Shown here: positions 42,321 to 50,660 of the stretch, one piece after another
Numbering within the stretch: position 1 is the first letter of the stretch
Layout of the letters: the number at the start of each line of letters is the position of its first letter
Origin: Phycisphaerae bacterium
GTDB taxonomy: Bacteria > Planctomycetota > Phycisphaerae > Sedimentisphaerales > Anaerobacaceae
DNA length: 58,087 bases
Reading direction: 5' to 3'
NCBI GenBank assembly: GCA_030601845.1
Contig: JAUWAY010000014.1
Span: 1 to 58,087 of the forward strand
Made by a program: the position numbers and the translations under genes
Notes under the pieces: generated by a model
Seen by the model: the letters and a program-made list of their open reading frames with translations, nothing else
Databases searched by the model: none
What the model was told of the DNA's origin: nothing

Positions 42321-43898
42321 ATGTCAGACAAAAAAGACACTTCCAAAAAAGAAAAAACTTTCCACGCATCCCACAAAGATAAGAACTTAATTAGTAGAAG
42401 GAATTTTATTGGCGGGACAATAGCCGGGATAGGTTCAATCGGGTTGATAGGTAGCAGTGCAAAGACGTCAAAAGAGAAGAAATCAGAAATGCCCATCTGG
42501 TCGGGAGATTTAAAAACCACCACGAAGCAGTCCCCCCGGATTCCTATGACCTCAAAACCAAACGGCCTTAATTTGATTGTGATTATTGCAGATACCTGGC
42601 GGGCGGACCATCTCGGCTGTTATGGCAGTACTCGTATAAAAACACCTTATCTTGATAGGTTGGCAAAAGAAAGTGTCTTGTTCGAAGACGCCAACGCAGA
42701 AGGACTGCCCACCATTCCCTGCCGAACCGTATATCACACAGGCAAAAGCGTCCTTCCTGAATCGAAGTGGCAGCCACTTCCCGATGATGCTGTTACTTTT
42801 GCCGAAGTTTTGCAGAAACACGGCGTCACAACCGGCTTTATTGTTGATACTTATCATCATTTCAAGCCCGGTTATAATTTTCATCGGGGATTTGATTCCT
42901 GGCAATGGGTGCGGGGGCAGGAAACCGACAGATTCAAAAGCGGTCCAAAAGAAAAGTTTGACCCGAAAAAGCATATGCCCGCCCATTTATGGAACGAACG
43001 CTACGACAATAATATGCGCCAATATATGATGAATACACAGGACAGAAAGAGTGAGGAAGATTACTTCAGTGCGGGTTCGTGTAGTGCAGCTGTAAATTGG
43101 CTCGAGCAAAACAGCAGCAATAAACCGTTTATGCTCTGGATTGATATGTTTGACCCTCACGAGCCGTGGGATGCGCCCCAGAGATTTCAGAAAATGTATC
43201 GAGATGAATATCCCTACGAGAGATATTTATTCGGATATGGAGTCAGGAACAAGCATAACTACGGAGATAACCAGGACATACGTCCAGATGATTTACCTGT
43301 TATTAAAGACTTGTATGCAGCAGAAGTGACCTTCAGTGATTACTGTATTGGCCGCCTTCTGAAGAAAGTTGAAGAGCTGGGTTTGAAGGACGACACAATT
43401 ATCGTGTTTTCGACAGACCACGGCACACACCTCGGGGAGCAAGAATATGTACAGAAAAGTCCCCCTCTTCTTAATGCCTGTGTCACGCATATTCCATTAA
43501 CTATAAAACATCCTGATAAGAACTTTGCCGGAAAACGTGTTGATGCACTCGTCGGTGCTCTCGATTTTATGCCCACATTCCTTCCACTGCTCGGAATCAA
43601 TGACTATAAGAATATGGATGGACAAAATATGTGGAAATTAGTAACAGGCCAGGTTCCCTCGATACACGATAATGTTTACACCGTCTTTCAAAAATTTGGA
43701 GCAATCCACAATCTGGATTGGCATTACTTCCAATATATAAGGGGTAACGAAGCTGGTGAGGGTCCGTGCCTTTATAACTTAAAGACCGACAAAAAGCAGA
43801 CCAAAAATGTTATTAAGGAATTTCCGAAAGTGGCAAAAGACTTAAGAAGCAAATTACAAAATCACCTTGGGATTAAAATACCATCTTTGAAGATATGA
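42321..43898 (+). CDS. Tat-exported sulfatase-fold enzyme with Thr at the formylglycine position
   Basis: 525 residues. A twin-arginine signal (LISRRNFIGGTIAGIGSIGL) follows a charged 22-residue lead. The alkaline phosphatase/sulfatase fold is clear: NLIVIIADTWRADHLGCYG, PYLDRLAKE, the active-site helix LPTIPCRTVYHTGK, FDPHEPWDAP, STDHGTHLGE. In sulfatases the active-site motif is C/S-x-P-S/A-R; here it is T-I-P-C-R, so the residue to become formylglycine is Thr131. A sulfatase mechanism is therefore unlikely unless another residue serves; a Thr-based phospho- or sulfoesterase or a non-catalytic role is possible. Ribosome site AAGGAG. Confidence 0.85.
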   Translation: MSDKKDTSKKEKTFHASHKDKNLISRRNFIGGTIAGIGSIGLIGSSAKTSKEKKSEMPIWSGDLKTTTKQSPRIPMTSKPNGLNLIVIIADTWRADHLGCYGSTRIKTPYLDRLAKESVLFEDANAEGLPTIPCRTVYHTGKSVLPESKWQPLPDDAVTFAEVLQKHGVTTGFIVDTYHHFKPGYNFHRGFDSWQWVRGQETDRFKSGPKEKFDPKKHMPAHLWNERYDNNMRQYMMNTQDRKSEEDYFSAGSCSAAVNWLEQNSSNKPFMLWIDMFDPHEPWDAPQRFQKMYRDEYPYERYLFGYGVRNKHNYGDNQDIRPDDLPVIKDLYAAEVTFSDYCIGRLLKKVEELGLKDDTIIVFSTDHGTHLGEQEYVQKSPPLLNACVTHIPLTIKHPDKNFAGKRVDALVGALDFMPTFLPLLGINDYKNMDGQNMWKLVTGQVPSIHDNVYTVFQKFGAIHNLDWHYFQYIRGNEAGEGPCLYNLKTDKKQTKNVIKEFPKVAKDLRSKLQNHLGIKIPSLKI

Positions 43899-44054
43899 TG
43901 GTTTTTTGTCTCCGCGCAAGCTTATTCCTGTGCAAGCAGTGAGCGGGAATCTAAATATTTAACCCCAGGTCTCACCTCTGGAGGGCTTTCCGCAATACGC
44001 ATCGCCGGCCTTGAGCCCTTCGCTTCACTCGAGGGTAAACTCCGCGAGGGCACG

Positions 44055-46145
44055 CTACCACCTAACGGGCAACCAGACAGTCATCTTTGGCTCTTCGCGA
44101 TTGTTCCATGCGTAGTACGGGATCATGCTGATGTCTATGTGATGCGGCCGGACATCGCTCACCTGGCGGTAGCCGCCGATATCTTTTGTGGCGGTTTTAT
44201 CAATGACCACAGCTTTTGTCTTCAGCACGATTACACCACCAAGCAGGTCGGACTCACGTTGAACCTCCCATTTCGCGTCGGCGGGAAGGCAAATATCTTC
44301 AAACCGAACCCCCGCCGGTACGTCAATAGACTCAAGGCAATAAACGAGTGGACCACGCATGATAGCGACCTGGTTACGGGTATGCTCCACGAGTGGGTTG
44401 GCCGTAATCATTCTGACCGGCATAGGCAGGTCCAGCTCGATGACGTCGCCCACGGCCCATTTTCGCTCAATGGAGGCGTACGATGCCGGCCTGCACTCAA
44501 CTTTCGCCGCCTTGCCGTTAACAGTCAAGGTAGCGTCCTTCGCCCAGCCGGGAATCCTCAGCAGAATCCAAAACGCATCGCCGGACTCGACAGCATCGAC
44601 GGTAATGCGTACCCTGCCTTCCCACGGGTAGTCCGTTTTCTGCGTGAGCTGAAGTTTGCGCCCGTCAGCCAGCTTCCCGTGGAAAACGTTTCCACCATAG
44701 TGGTGAATCCACAATTCATTTTTGCTAACGCTGTAAAGGCAGTTGTGCCAGGAGGCAACAGTTCGCATCAGGTTTGTGGGGCAACATATCATCCTTTGCC
44801 CCGGGTCGAAACGTTTGTGGGCATCATGGCTGCGCAGTACGTGCCCAGGACCATGCCAGCGAAGCGGATTGGTATATGACCAACCGTCGCCGTCCACCTC
44901 GATTCCGGAGAGAATCGAGTTGAAGATGTTGCGTTCCATGATATCAGCGAAGCGGGCCTCGCCGGTGATGGCGAGCATCCGCCAGTTCCACATCAGGTTG
45001 CCGATTTGGCCGCAGGTTTCGTTATAAGCCGTGTCATTCGGCAGTTGATAGGGGGCACCGACACCTTCATGGATGGAGTCACCACTAATAGCGGTAAGCT
45101 CTCCGGGCCGAAAGCTTCGGACTGGAAGGGCTCTGTGCATAGGACTGACGCCACCCGTGATATACATCTTTTTCTCAACGAGATCGGTCCACAACCTCTG
45201 GAGCGCATCGAGGAGGGTTTTGTCACCGGTCTCCATATAGGCATCGGCTGCGCCGGCATAGAGATAGGTAAAGAACACGGCGTGGCCTACCACCTCGGTC
45301 TCCTTGCGGAGTGGACGCCAGTTCTGGTTGAGGTCACTGCCGCTTGTTACAACCCCCCAGGCATTCCGCCGTCCCTTCCCATATCGGCTCCCGCGCCAGT
45401 CAACGAAGAAATTCGCCATGTCGAGGTACTTCTTCTCGCCGGTCGTACGATACAGCTCGACTGCCCCCATAATGATTGATGGGTTGCGCGGGAAGTCAGC
45501 CAGCTTCGGCTCACGCCCCTTGAACCTGTCGTAAATGTAATCCGCTGCCTTGCGGGCAACGTTGAGCAGTGTCGTCTTGCCGGTAATCCTGTGATGAATA
45601 CAGGCAGCCGTGATAAGGTGTCCCATCGTATACAACTCATGATGCCTGGCATTCTCGAACCTCTCCCGGCCACGGGCCGTAGTCTGCGAGGCGATATACC
45701 CATCCGGCTGTTGTGCCCTGGCGATCACGTCGATGATGTCATCCATTTGTTCGTTAAGCTCACGGTCGCTTGTAACAGCATAAATGTAGCAGGCGCTTTC
45801 GAGCCACTTGTAAACCCAGGCATCCTGCCAATCGGTCCCCTTGAATTGCCCTTTTTCGATACCGGCGGCAATTCTCAGGTTCTGTATGGCGTGTCCCTTT
45901 TGGCGGTCCGATGCCAGCTCCCACAGCCGCGGGAGTGTGACATCACGTGTCTGGGCAAAGCGGTCGGCCCAGAATCCTTCGGTCCAGCGAACATCCCTCA
46001 TATCAACGCTGCGCAATCTCGCATGCAGACTTGCATGGTTCTTGATGATGCCGTAGTCGCGTCTGGCTGTATCGGCGCCGGCCTGCATCGAATCAGAGAA
46101 AACAGCAATTGAGAACATTATAAGTGTTATTAGCAACTTGTTCAT
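44055..46145 (-). CDS. GH127 (DUF1680) beta-L-arabinofuranosidase-like enzyme
   Basis: Secreted 696-residue enzyme with a signal peptide (LLITLIMFSIAVFSDSMQAG). GH127 features: helical barrel (GTDWQDAWVYKWLESACYIYA), AYNETCGQIGNLMWNWRML (metal Glu and Cys region) and RMICCPTNLMRTVASW with the Cys pair used for zinc and catalysis in GH127. Cleaves beta-L-arabinofuranosides in studied members; here the sugar is unknown. It begins 3 bases after the sulfatase stop, so sulfated arabinose-containing glycans are a plausible target. Confidence 0.92.
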   Translation of the reverse strand: MNKLLITLIMFSIAVFSDSMQAGADTARRDYGIIKNHASLHARLRSVDMRDVRWTEGFWADRFAQTRDVTLPRLWELASDRQKGHAIQNLRIAAGIEKGQFKGTDWQDAWVYKWLESACYIYAVTSDRELNEQMDDIIDVIARAQQPDGYIASQTTARGRERFENARHHELYTMGHLITAACIHHRITGKTTLLNVARKAADYIYDRFKGREPKLADFPRNPSIIMGAVELYRTTGEKKYLDMANFFVDWRGSRYGKGRRNAWGVVTSGSDLNQNWRPLRKETEVVGHAVFFTYLYAGAADAYMETGDKTLLDALQRLWTDLVEKKMYITGGVSPMHRALPVRSFRPGELTAISGDSIHEGVGAPYQLPNDTAYNETCGQIGNLMWNWRMLAITGEARFADIMERNIFNSILSGIEVDGDGWSYTNPLRWHGPGHVLRSHDAHKRFDPGQRMICCPTNLMRTVASWHNCLYSVSKNELWIHHYGGNVFHGKLADGRKLQLTQKTDYPWEGRVRITVDAVESGDAFWILLRIPGWAKDATLTVNGKAAKVECRPASYASIERKWAVGDVIELDLPMPVRMITANPLVEHTRNQVAIMRGPLVYCLESIDVPAGVRFEDICLPADAKWEVQRESDLLGGVIVLKTKAVVIDKTATKDIGGYRQVSDVRPHHIDISMIPYYAWNNREEPKMTVWLPVRW

Positions 46146-46148
46146 TTT

Positions 46149-47882
46149 CTACCTCCAATCTTCCTGCCCTGTAACCTTCCAATTTGATGCTTCCATCTTT
46201 AACTGAGTCATCAGTTTCTTTATCAACTGTGCATTCTCCGGATTGCCGGCAATGTTAACGTTCTCATCCGGGTCTCTCTGTGCGTCGTAGAGCTCCACCG
46301 CAATCGGTTCGCTGTTCGGATGCCGCATGTCGGTCCAGATGGTTAAGCGGTACCTGTCAGTCCGCATAGAATAACCCATCAGATGGTTGTTGTATAACTC
46401 TTGGCTGTACCGTTCCGGCGCCTCGGTTCTGAGTTTCTGTTCTACCTGGCGTATCAGTGGACCAAAGAATGTATCGCGCATCGCTGCCGAGAGCGGAAGT
46501 GCAGCCCACTCACGAAGGGCCGGGCACGGGAACTGGCTGAATGCCGCCGATTTCCATCGACGACCCGGACTGGCCAACAAAGGCACAAAGCTTGTCCCTT
46601 CAAGATGCTTCGGTACAGGCAAACCGGCGAGTTCACAAAGCGCCGGATACATATCTATCAGCTCAACGAGGGCGTTGCTGCTCTGGCCGGCTGTTTTCAT
46701 ACCAGGGAAGCTGACGATCAGAGGCGAGCGTGTGGCGACCTCAAAGTTTGTTGCCTTGCCCCACAGCGCATGTTCCCCCAGATGCCAGCCGTGATCGCCC
46801 CAGAGCATAATAATGGTGTTTTCTCCGCCGTCAGGTGTCCTGCGGAGAAGTCCCAGTCGTTCCAGCTCCTTAACTATGCGGCCGATCTGCGCGTCCACGT
46901 AGCTGGCACAGGCCAGGTACCCATGAATGAGATTACAGGCCATGTCGTCCGGGATGGGGCCTGATTTGGGTACACCGTAGCGGACACGAAGCTCGAAGGA
47001 CGAATGCATACCAACAGACGGCGCCTCCTTCGGCGCAAACGGATTGTTTGCCAGCTCGATTTCTTTGGGGTCATACATGTCCCAGTATTTCTTCGGCGCG
47101 ACAAACGGCAGGTGGGGCTTATGGAACCCGACCGCGAGGAAGAAAGGCTTGCCCGATTTGAGCTGGCGCAGGGTGACAATGGCCGCATCGGTGTTCCTGC
47201 CATCCTGGTAGGCGTTGTCAGGGACATCGGCACATTCGGTTGCCGGTCCGCACGCCATGCCACCAATTTTCACATCTCCATATTCCTTTTTCACCTCCTC
47301 GCGCCGGCGTTTCACCAGAGACTGGTTTTCCGGCAGTTGGTATCCGCCCACATCGCGTTGGTAGCCGGACTTTGGATAGACGGCCTTGCGGCTCCACGAC
47401 TTTTCCTCGTCGCGCATCGTGCCGTGATATATCTTGCCGATGTAAAGGGTTTCGTAACCGTGATTGCGGAAGTGCTGCGGTAGTGTTACTACATCCGGCA
47501 CGGTGTCACGAAAATAGGTTACGTTATCGACCACGCCGGTCGAGTCCGGCCGAAGGCCGGTCATCAGACTCGCGCGTGATGGACCGCAAATGGCCACCTG
47601 GCAGTAGGCGCGATTGAATCGCATTCCTTCACGGGCCAGCCGGTCGATGTTCGGGCTGTGGACAAGCTTCTGCCCGTAACAGCCTAACTCCGGCCGCAAG
47701 TCATCAACAGCAACGAACAGGACGTTGGGCCTGCCCTGCAAAGCCCCGGCGAAAGAGAGTGTCTTACCCCGTGCTTTCTTGCGAGAGCAAGAAACGGGGT
47801 CTGCCCTGACCTTCGCAGTTGATGACAGTCCCATCGCCGTGGCGGCCAGGCCCAATGCTCTCAGAAATTCACGCCGATTCAT
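46149..47882 (-). CDS. iduronate-2-sulfatase-like exported sulfatase
   Basis: 577 residues with a Tat-type signal (MNRREFLRALGLAATAMGLS). Full FGly motif CGPSRASLMTG (Cys99), plus NVLFVAVDDLRPELGCYG (calcium site), WGDHGWHLGEHALWGK, as in iduronate-2-sulfatase-type S1 enzymes. It needs conversion of Cys99 to formylglycine by an FGE or anSME encoded elsewhere. Upstream of the GH127 gene in one operon. Preceded by the repeats at 47891-47940. Confidence 0.95.
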   Translation of the reverse strand: MNRREFLRALGLAATAMGLSSTAKVRADPVSCSRKKARGKTLSFAGALQGRPNVLFVAVDDLRPELGCYGQKLVHSPNIDRLAREGMRFNRAYCQVAICGPSRASLMTGLRPDSTGVVDNVTYFRDTVPDVVTLPQHFRNHGYETLYIGKIYHGTMRDEEKSWSRKAVYPKSGYQRDVGGYQLPENQSLVKRRREEVKKEYGDVKIGGMACGPATECADVPDNAYQDGRNTDAAIVTLRQLKSGKPFFLAVGFHKPHLPFVAPKKYWDMYDPKEIELANNPFAPKEAPSVGMHSSFELRVRYGVPKSGPIPDDMACNLIHGYLACASYVDAQIGRIVKELERLGLLRRTPDGGENTIIMLWGDHGWHLGEHALWGKATNFEVATRSPLIVSFPGMKTAGQSSNALVELIDMYPALCELAGLPVPKHLEGTSFVPLLASPGRRWKSAAFSQFPCPALREWAALPLSAAMRDTFFGPLIRQVEQKLRTEAPERYSQELYNNHLMGYSMRTDRYRLTIWTDMRHPNSEPIAVELYDAQRDPDENVNIAGNPENAQLIKKLMTQLKMEASNWKVTGQEDWR

Positions 47883-47890
47883 CGCCAGAA

Positions 47891-47940
47891 ATCAGAAGTC
47901 AGATGTCAGATGTCAGATTCTGTCTTCTGTCTTCTGTCCT
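47891..47940. repeat. AGATGTC / TTCTGTC tandem repeats
   Basis: AGAAGTC-AGATGTC-AGATGTC followed by TTCTGTC three times, in the 77-base gap between rpiB and the sulfatase start. The two halves are roughly inverted relative to each other, so an imperfect hairpin could form. Confidence 0.8.
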
Positions 47941-47959
47941 TAATACCCAGTACGAGAAT

Positions 47960-48427
47960 CTATTCGTTTTTTATCCCTCTGGGGTCTTTGCCTTCTTCGA
48001 TAGCGGTTATTTTTCTTACCCTTCTTTGATGTCTTCCCCCACTAAATTCGGTACTCAGCCAGACTTCTACTATTTTTCGCAGTAACACCTCCCCGACCTG
48101 GTCTCCCGATATACAAAGCACATTTGTGTCATTGTGGTCGCGTGAAATCCGGGCATTTAGCTCATCATGACAAATTGCAGCCCTGATTCCCTTTATTTTG
48201 TTTGCCGCTATACTCATCCCGATGCCGGTTGAACAGGTTAAAATAGCTCTGTCGGCTTGTTTTCGCGCCACTGCCGTTGCTGCCAGATAGGCCAGGTCAG
48301 GGTAATCAACCGGATTACTGTCGGTGGTGCCAACATCGATACACTCATGGCCCAACTGAGTGACTATGGCCTTGATTTGCTGCTTGGCCTCGAAACCGCG
48401 ATGGTCACTTCCAACTGCTATTTTCAT
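47960..48427 (-). CDS. rpiB: ribose 5-phosphate isomerase B
   Basis: 155 residues of the RpiB/LacAB type; isomerises ribose 5-phosphate and ribulose 5-phosphate. VGSDHRGFEAK, ILTCSTGIGMSIAANKIKGIRAA and ICHDELNARISRDHNDTNVL are characteristic, with the nucleophilic Cys in CSTGIG. It starts 2 bases after the TsaC-phosphatase fusion gene, the same neighbourhood as ywlF (rpiB) behind ywlC/ywlE in Bacillus. Confidence 0.96.
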   Translation of the reverse strand: MKIAVGSDHRGFEAKQQIKAIVTQLGHECIDVGTTDSNPVDYPDLAYLAATAVARKQADRAILTCSTGIGMSIAANKIKGIRAAICHDELNARISRDHNDTNVLCISGDQVGEVLLRKIVEVWLSTEFSGGRHQRRVRKITAIEEGKDPRGIKNE

Positions 48428-48429
48428 AT

Positions 48430-49545
48430 TTAGAGCTCACCAATTCTTTTTTTCACAGCTTCTTCTATCAAATCTGCACATCTGTTATAAACCTCTTGTG
48501 GCTGGCCTATCGGGTCGGCAATGTCCTGATTCTCCGCTAACAACACGCACTTACTCACAGCTTCACCGCTGAGGGCGACAACCCGCTCGCAGTGCATCCG
48601 GGCCATCGCAAATATAAAATCGCTTTCTTCTATGAGCTGTTGCGACAGTGTTCTGCTCGTATGAGCTTTTATTTCAATCCCCTTAGCTGCGCAAGCTGCT
48701 ATGGCTTCTGCACTTGCCGGCGAACCTGCCATATCCAAAACGCCCGCAGAAGTTGTTTTATAACCTTTCTTCTCGAGCTCGTCAACCTCGCATTGTAATT
48801 TTTCTGCCAGATATTTACGGAACATCCCCTCCGCCATAGGGCTTCGGCAGGTGTTGCCGGTACAAACAAGCAAAAATTTAATCTCCGACATCACTTCAAG
48901 CTCTGCCTGGGAATATACGCCGGGCCTTAAAATTTCCAGCCCTTTTTTGCCTATTTTCACAACTGTGCTGCTTTTTTTGTATTTGCAAGGCCCTGCATCC
49001 AGCAGCAATTCGATTTGGCCGGATAGCTGGGCGAGGACGGCTTTTGCATCGGTTGCCGGCGGCCGGCTTGTTATGTTTGCACTTGGCGCCACTACAGCGC
49101 TGTCCGTTTGCTCCAGCAACATTGAAGCTACCGGGTTATCAGGACAGCGAATGCCTATGGAATTATCCTTGTAGAGGTTCTCGAAAACCTGCTTTTCGAG
49201 GATATTTCGCTGTTTGTCGATGTCCTGGGCGTTTAATTCGAAGACTATAGTCAAGGGGCCAGGCCAGGCGCTTTCAATTAGCTTTTGAGCCCTTATTCCA
49301 ACATTAGGGACGTATTGTTTGACGCTGTTTTTTTGGCTGATATGTAAAGTATAGGGTTTCTCAGGTTCTCGGCGTTTGAGTTTGTCGAGCCGGGTTAGCG
49401 AGTCGGCTTTGACCCGGCAGGCGATTCCGTAAACCGTTTCGGTAGGGAAAGCTACGAGCCCGCCGGCGTCGATGAGTGCAGCGGCTTCGTTGATTTTGGC
49501 TATATCAGGCCGGTCGGGGTCAATTTTTACGACTTTTGTCTGCAT
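48430..49545 (-). CDS. TsaC/Sua5-type domain fused to an arginine-phosphatase-type LMW phosphatase
   Basis: 371 residues in two parts. Residues 1-205 are a TsaC/YwlC-type threonylcarbamoyl-AMP synthase for the t6A modification of tRNA (GGLVAFPTETVYGIACRV, KRREPEKPYTLHIS, PGPLTIVFE, SANITSRPPAT, SSTVVKIG). From residue 222 there is a low-molecular-weight phosphatase: CTGNTCRSP (Cys228, Arg234) and a later DP loop (IADPIGQP). Thr232 is the residue that favours phospho-arginine in YwlE, so this part may be an arginine phosphatase. In Bacillus the two are separate genes, ywlC and ywlE. Here they are one protein. Confidence 0.9.
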   Translation of the reverse strand: MQTKVVKIDPDRPDIAKINEAAALIDAGGLVAFPTETVYGIACRVKADSLTRLDKLKRREPEKPYTLHISQKNSVKQYVPNVGIRAQKLIESAWPGPLTIVFELNAQDIDKQRNILEKQVFENLYKDNSIGIRCPDNPVASMLLEQTDSAVVAPSANITSRPPATDAKAVLAQLSGQIELLLDAGPCKYKKSSTVVKIGKKGLEILRPGVYSQAELEVMSEIKFLLVCTGNTCRSPMAEGMFRKYLAEKLQCEVDELEKKGYKTTSAGVLDMAGSPASAEAIAACAAKGIEIKAHTSRTLSQQLIEESDFIFAMARMHCERVVALSGEAVSKCVLLAENQDIADPIGQPQEVYNRCADLIEEAVKKRIGEL

Positions 49546-49837
49546 TGGCCTTCTAAAAATACACTAAACAATCCAAAATGGCAAGATATTTGGCCGATAG
49601 CGCTCAAATGGTTAGATGGTAAACGGGGGGACGGTGAAACAGCAGGTATAAATATCGAATAATGAACATTGAACAATGAAAAAGACCGATAAGAAGGGCA
49701 AAGGTACAACGATATGGTATGGAAATAAAAAAATTTTAGAAAAGTTGGTATTTTGCCTAAATATGCTAATCTATCTAAATTAACATCACCGATAACTGTT
49801 ATTAGTCGATGGAACTGCGGTTTAAAGGAGATAGATT

Positions 49838-50152
49838 ATGGAAACTTTAATCGAGCAGCGTAAGGAAGCCCGAACCGAACTTTGTTGGCCGGTAAGTATG
49901 TGGCTGCCGAAGGCGAACAGGTTTTTTAACGGCCGAAGTGCCAACATTAGTAAAACAGGCGTTTTTGTTTCCGTTCCTATAACCACTCCGGTTCGAACCG
50001 GCCACACTGTGGAAATCAACTTTCCGCGGACGGTCACTTTGGCGAAGCGAAAAGGGCGATTTGCACGAATCAAAAGCGGGAAAGTGGTCAGAGTTGAGCG
50101 GAAGAATATGCTCAATGATGCCAGTATCGGCGTGGCCATTCAGTTCAATTAG
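49838..50152 (+). CDS. PilZ domain protein
   Basis: 104-residue single PilZ domain: the RxxxR-type start (EQRKEARTEL) and the second motif ANISKTGVFVSV (N/D-x-S-x-x-G). The two motifs bind cyclic di-GMP in this family. No partner domain. The ribosome site AAGGAG is well placed. It stands alone between the rpiB unit and the isomerase-like gene. Confidence 0.85.
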   Translation: METLIEQRKEARTELCWPVSMWLPKANRFFNGRSANISKTGVFVSVPITTPVRTGHTVEINFPRTVTLAKRKGRFARIKSGKVVRVERKNMLNDASIGVAIQFN

Positions 50153-50330
50153 TTGTGCTTTCGAGCAACGGATAAACGCCTGTTTTTAGGACCCGTAAAG
50201 CCGGTGTCTGCCTTGGGGGGACTCAACAACATCTCACTACTGCCTCACAAGTCCTATTTATCAAAAATGATATGCGCACACTGGCCGCGATGATACCCCT
50301 TGGCCATGCCCCTGCTTTTTGAAATGAGAA

Positions 50331-50360
50331 TTGACAAGCAGTAACGAGATCCATTATATA
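50331..50360 (+). promoter_or_regulatory. promoter of the first isomerase-like gene
   Basis: Perfect TTGACA (50331-50336), 18-base spacer, TATATA (50355-50360). Leader of about 300 bases before the start codon. Confidence 0.6.
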
Positions 50361-50593
50361 TTACAACAAATACGAGTCCCATTAGAAGTACAATGGATAA
50401 TAATGATACAAAAAGGCAAAATTTCTAATGGGGCGAACGGGTTTTTGATAGAGGATTTGTAGTCTGGTCAAGTAGGGATTCCGTTTTGCAATTCGTCGCA
50501 AAATGGTGCCCGCAAAGTAAGCATGCCCGCAAAGGGCTGAACGGTTACACATAAAGCAAGCCTCAACGGTGCGGATGAGCAAGGGTCATTCGA

Positions 50594-50628
50594 GGGGCCC
50601 CAAACGTAACAAAGGGCATTTGGGGTCC
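50594..50628 (+). promoter_or_regulatory. leader hairpin before the first isomerase-like gene
   Basis: GGGCCCCAAA (50595-50604) and TTTGGGGTCC (50619-50628) form a 10-bp stem with one G-U pair and a 14-base loop, 30 bases before the ATG. Not followed by a T run. The paralogue lacks an obvious counterpart. Confidence 0.5.
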
Positions 50629-50660
50629 ACGGGAAATCCAGGTTTATCAGGAGTCGAATT

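Larger units (their letters stand above)
50153..50660. other. 508-base region upstream of the first isomerase-like gene
   Basis: No supported gene. It contains a promoter at 50331-50360 and a hairpin at 50594-50628. Around the promoter it resembles the region upstream of the second paralogue (53562-53600), so part of this leader was duplicated with the gene. Confidence 0.6.
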
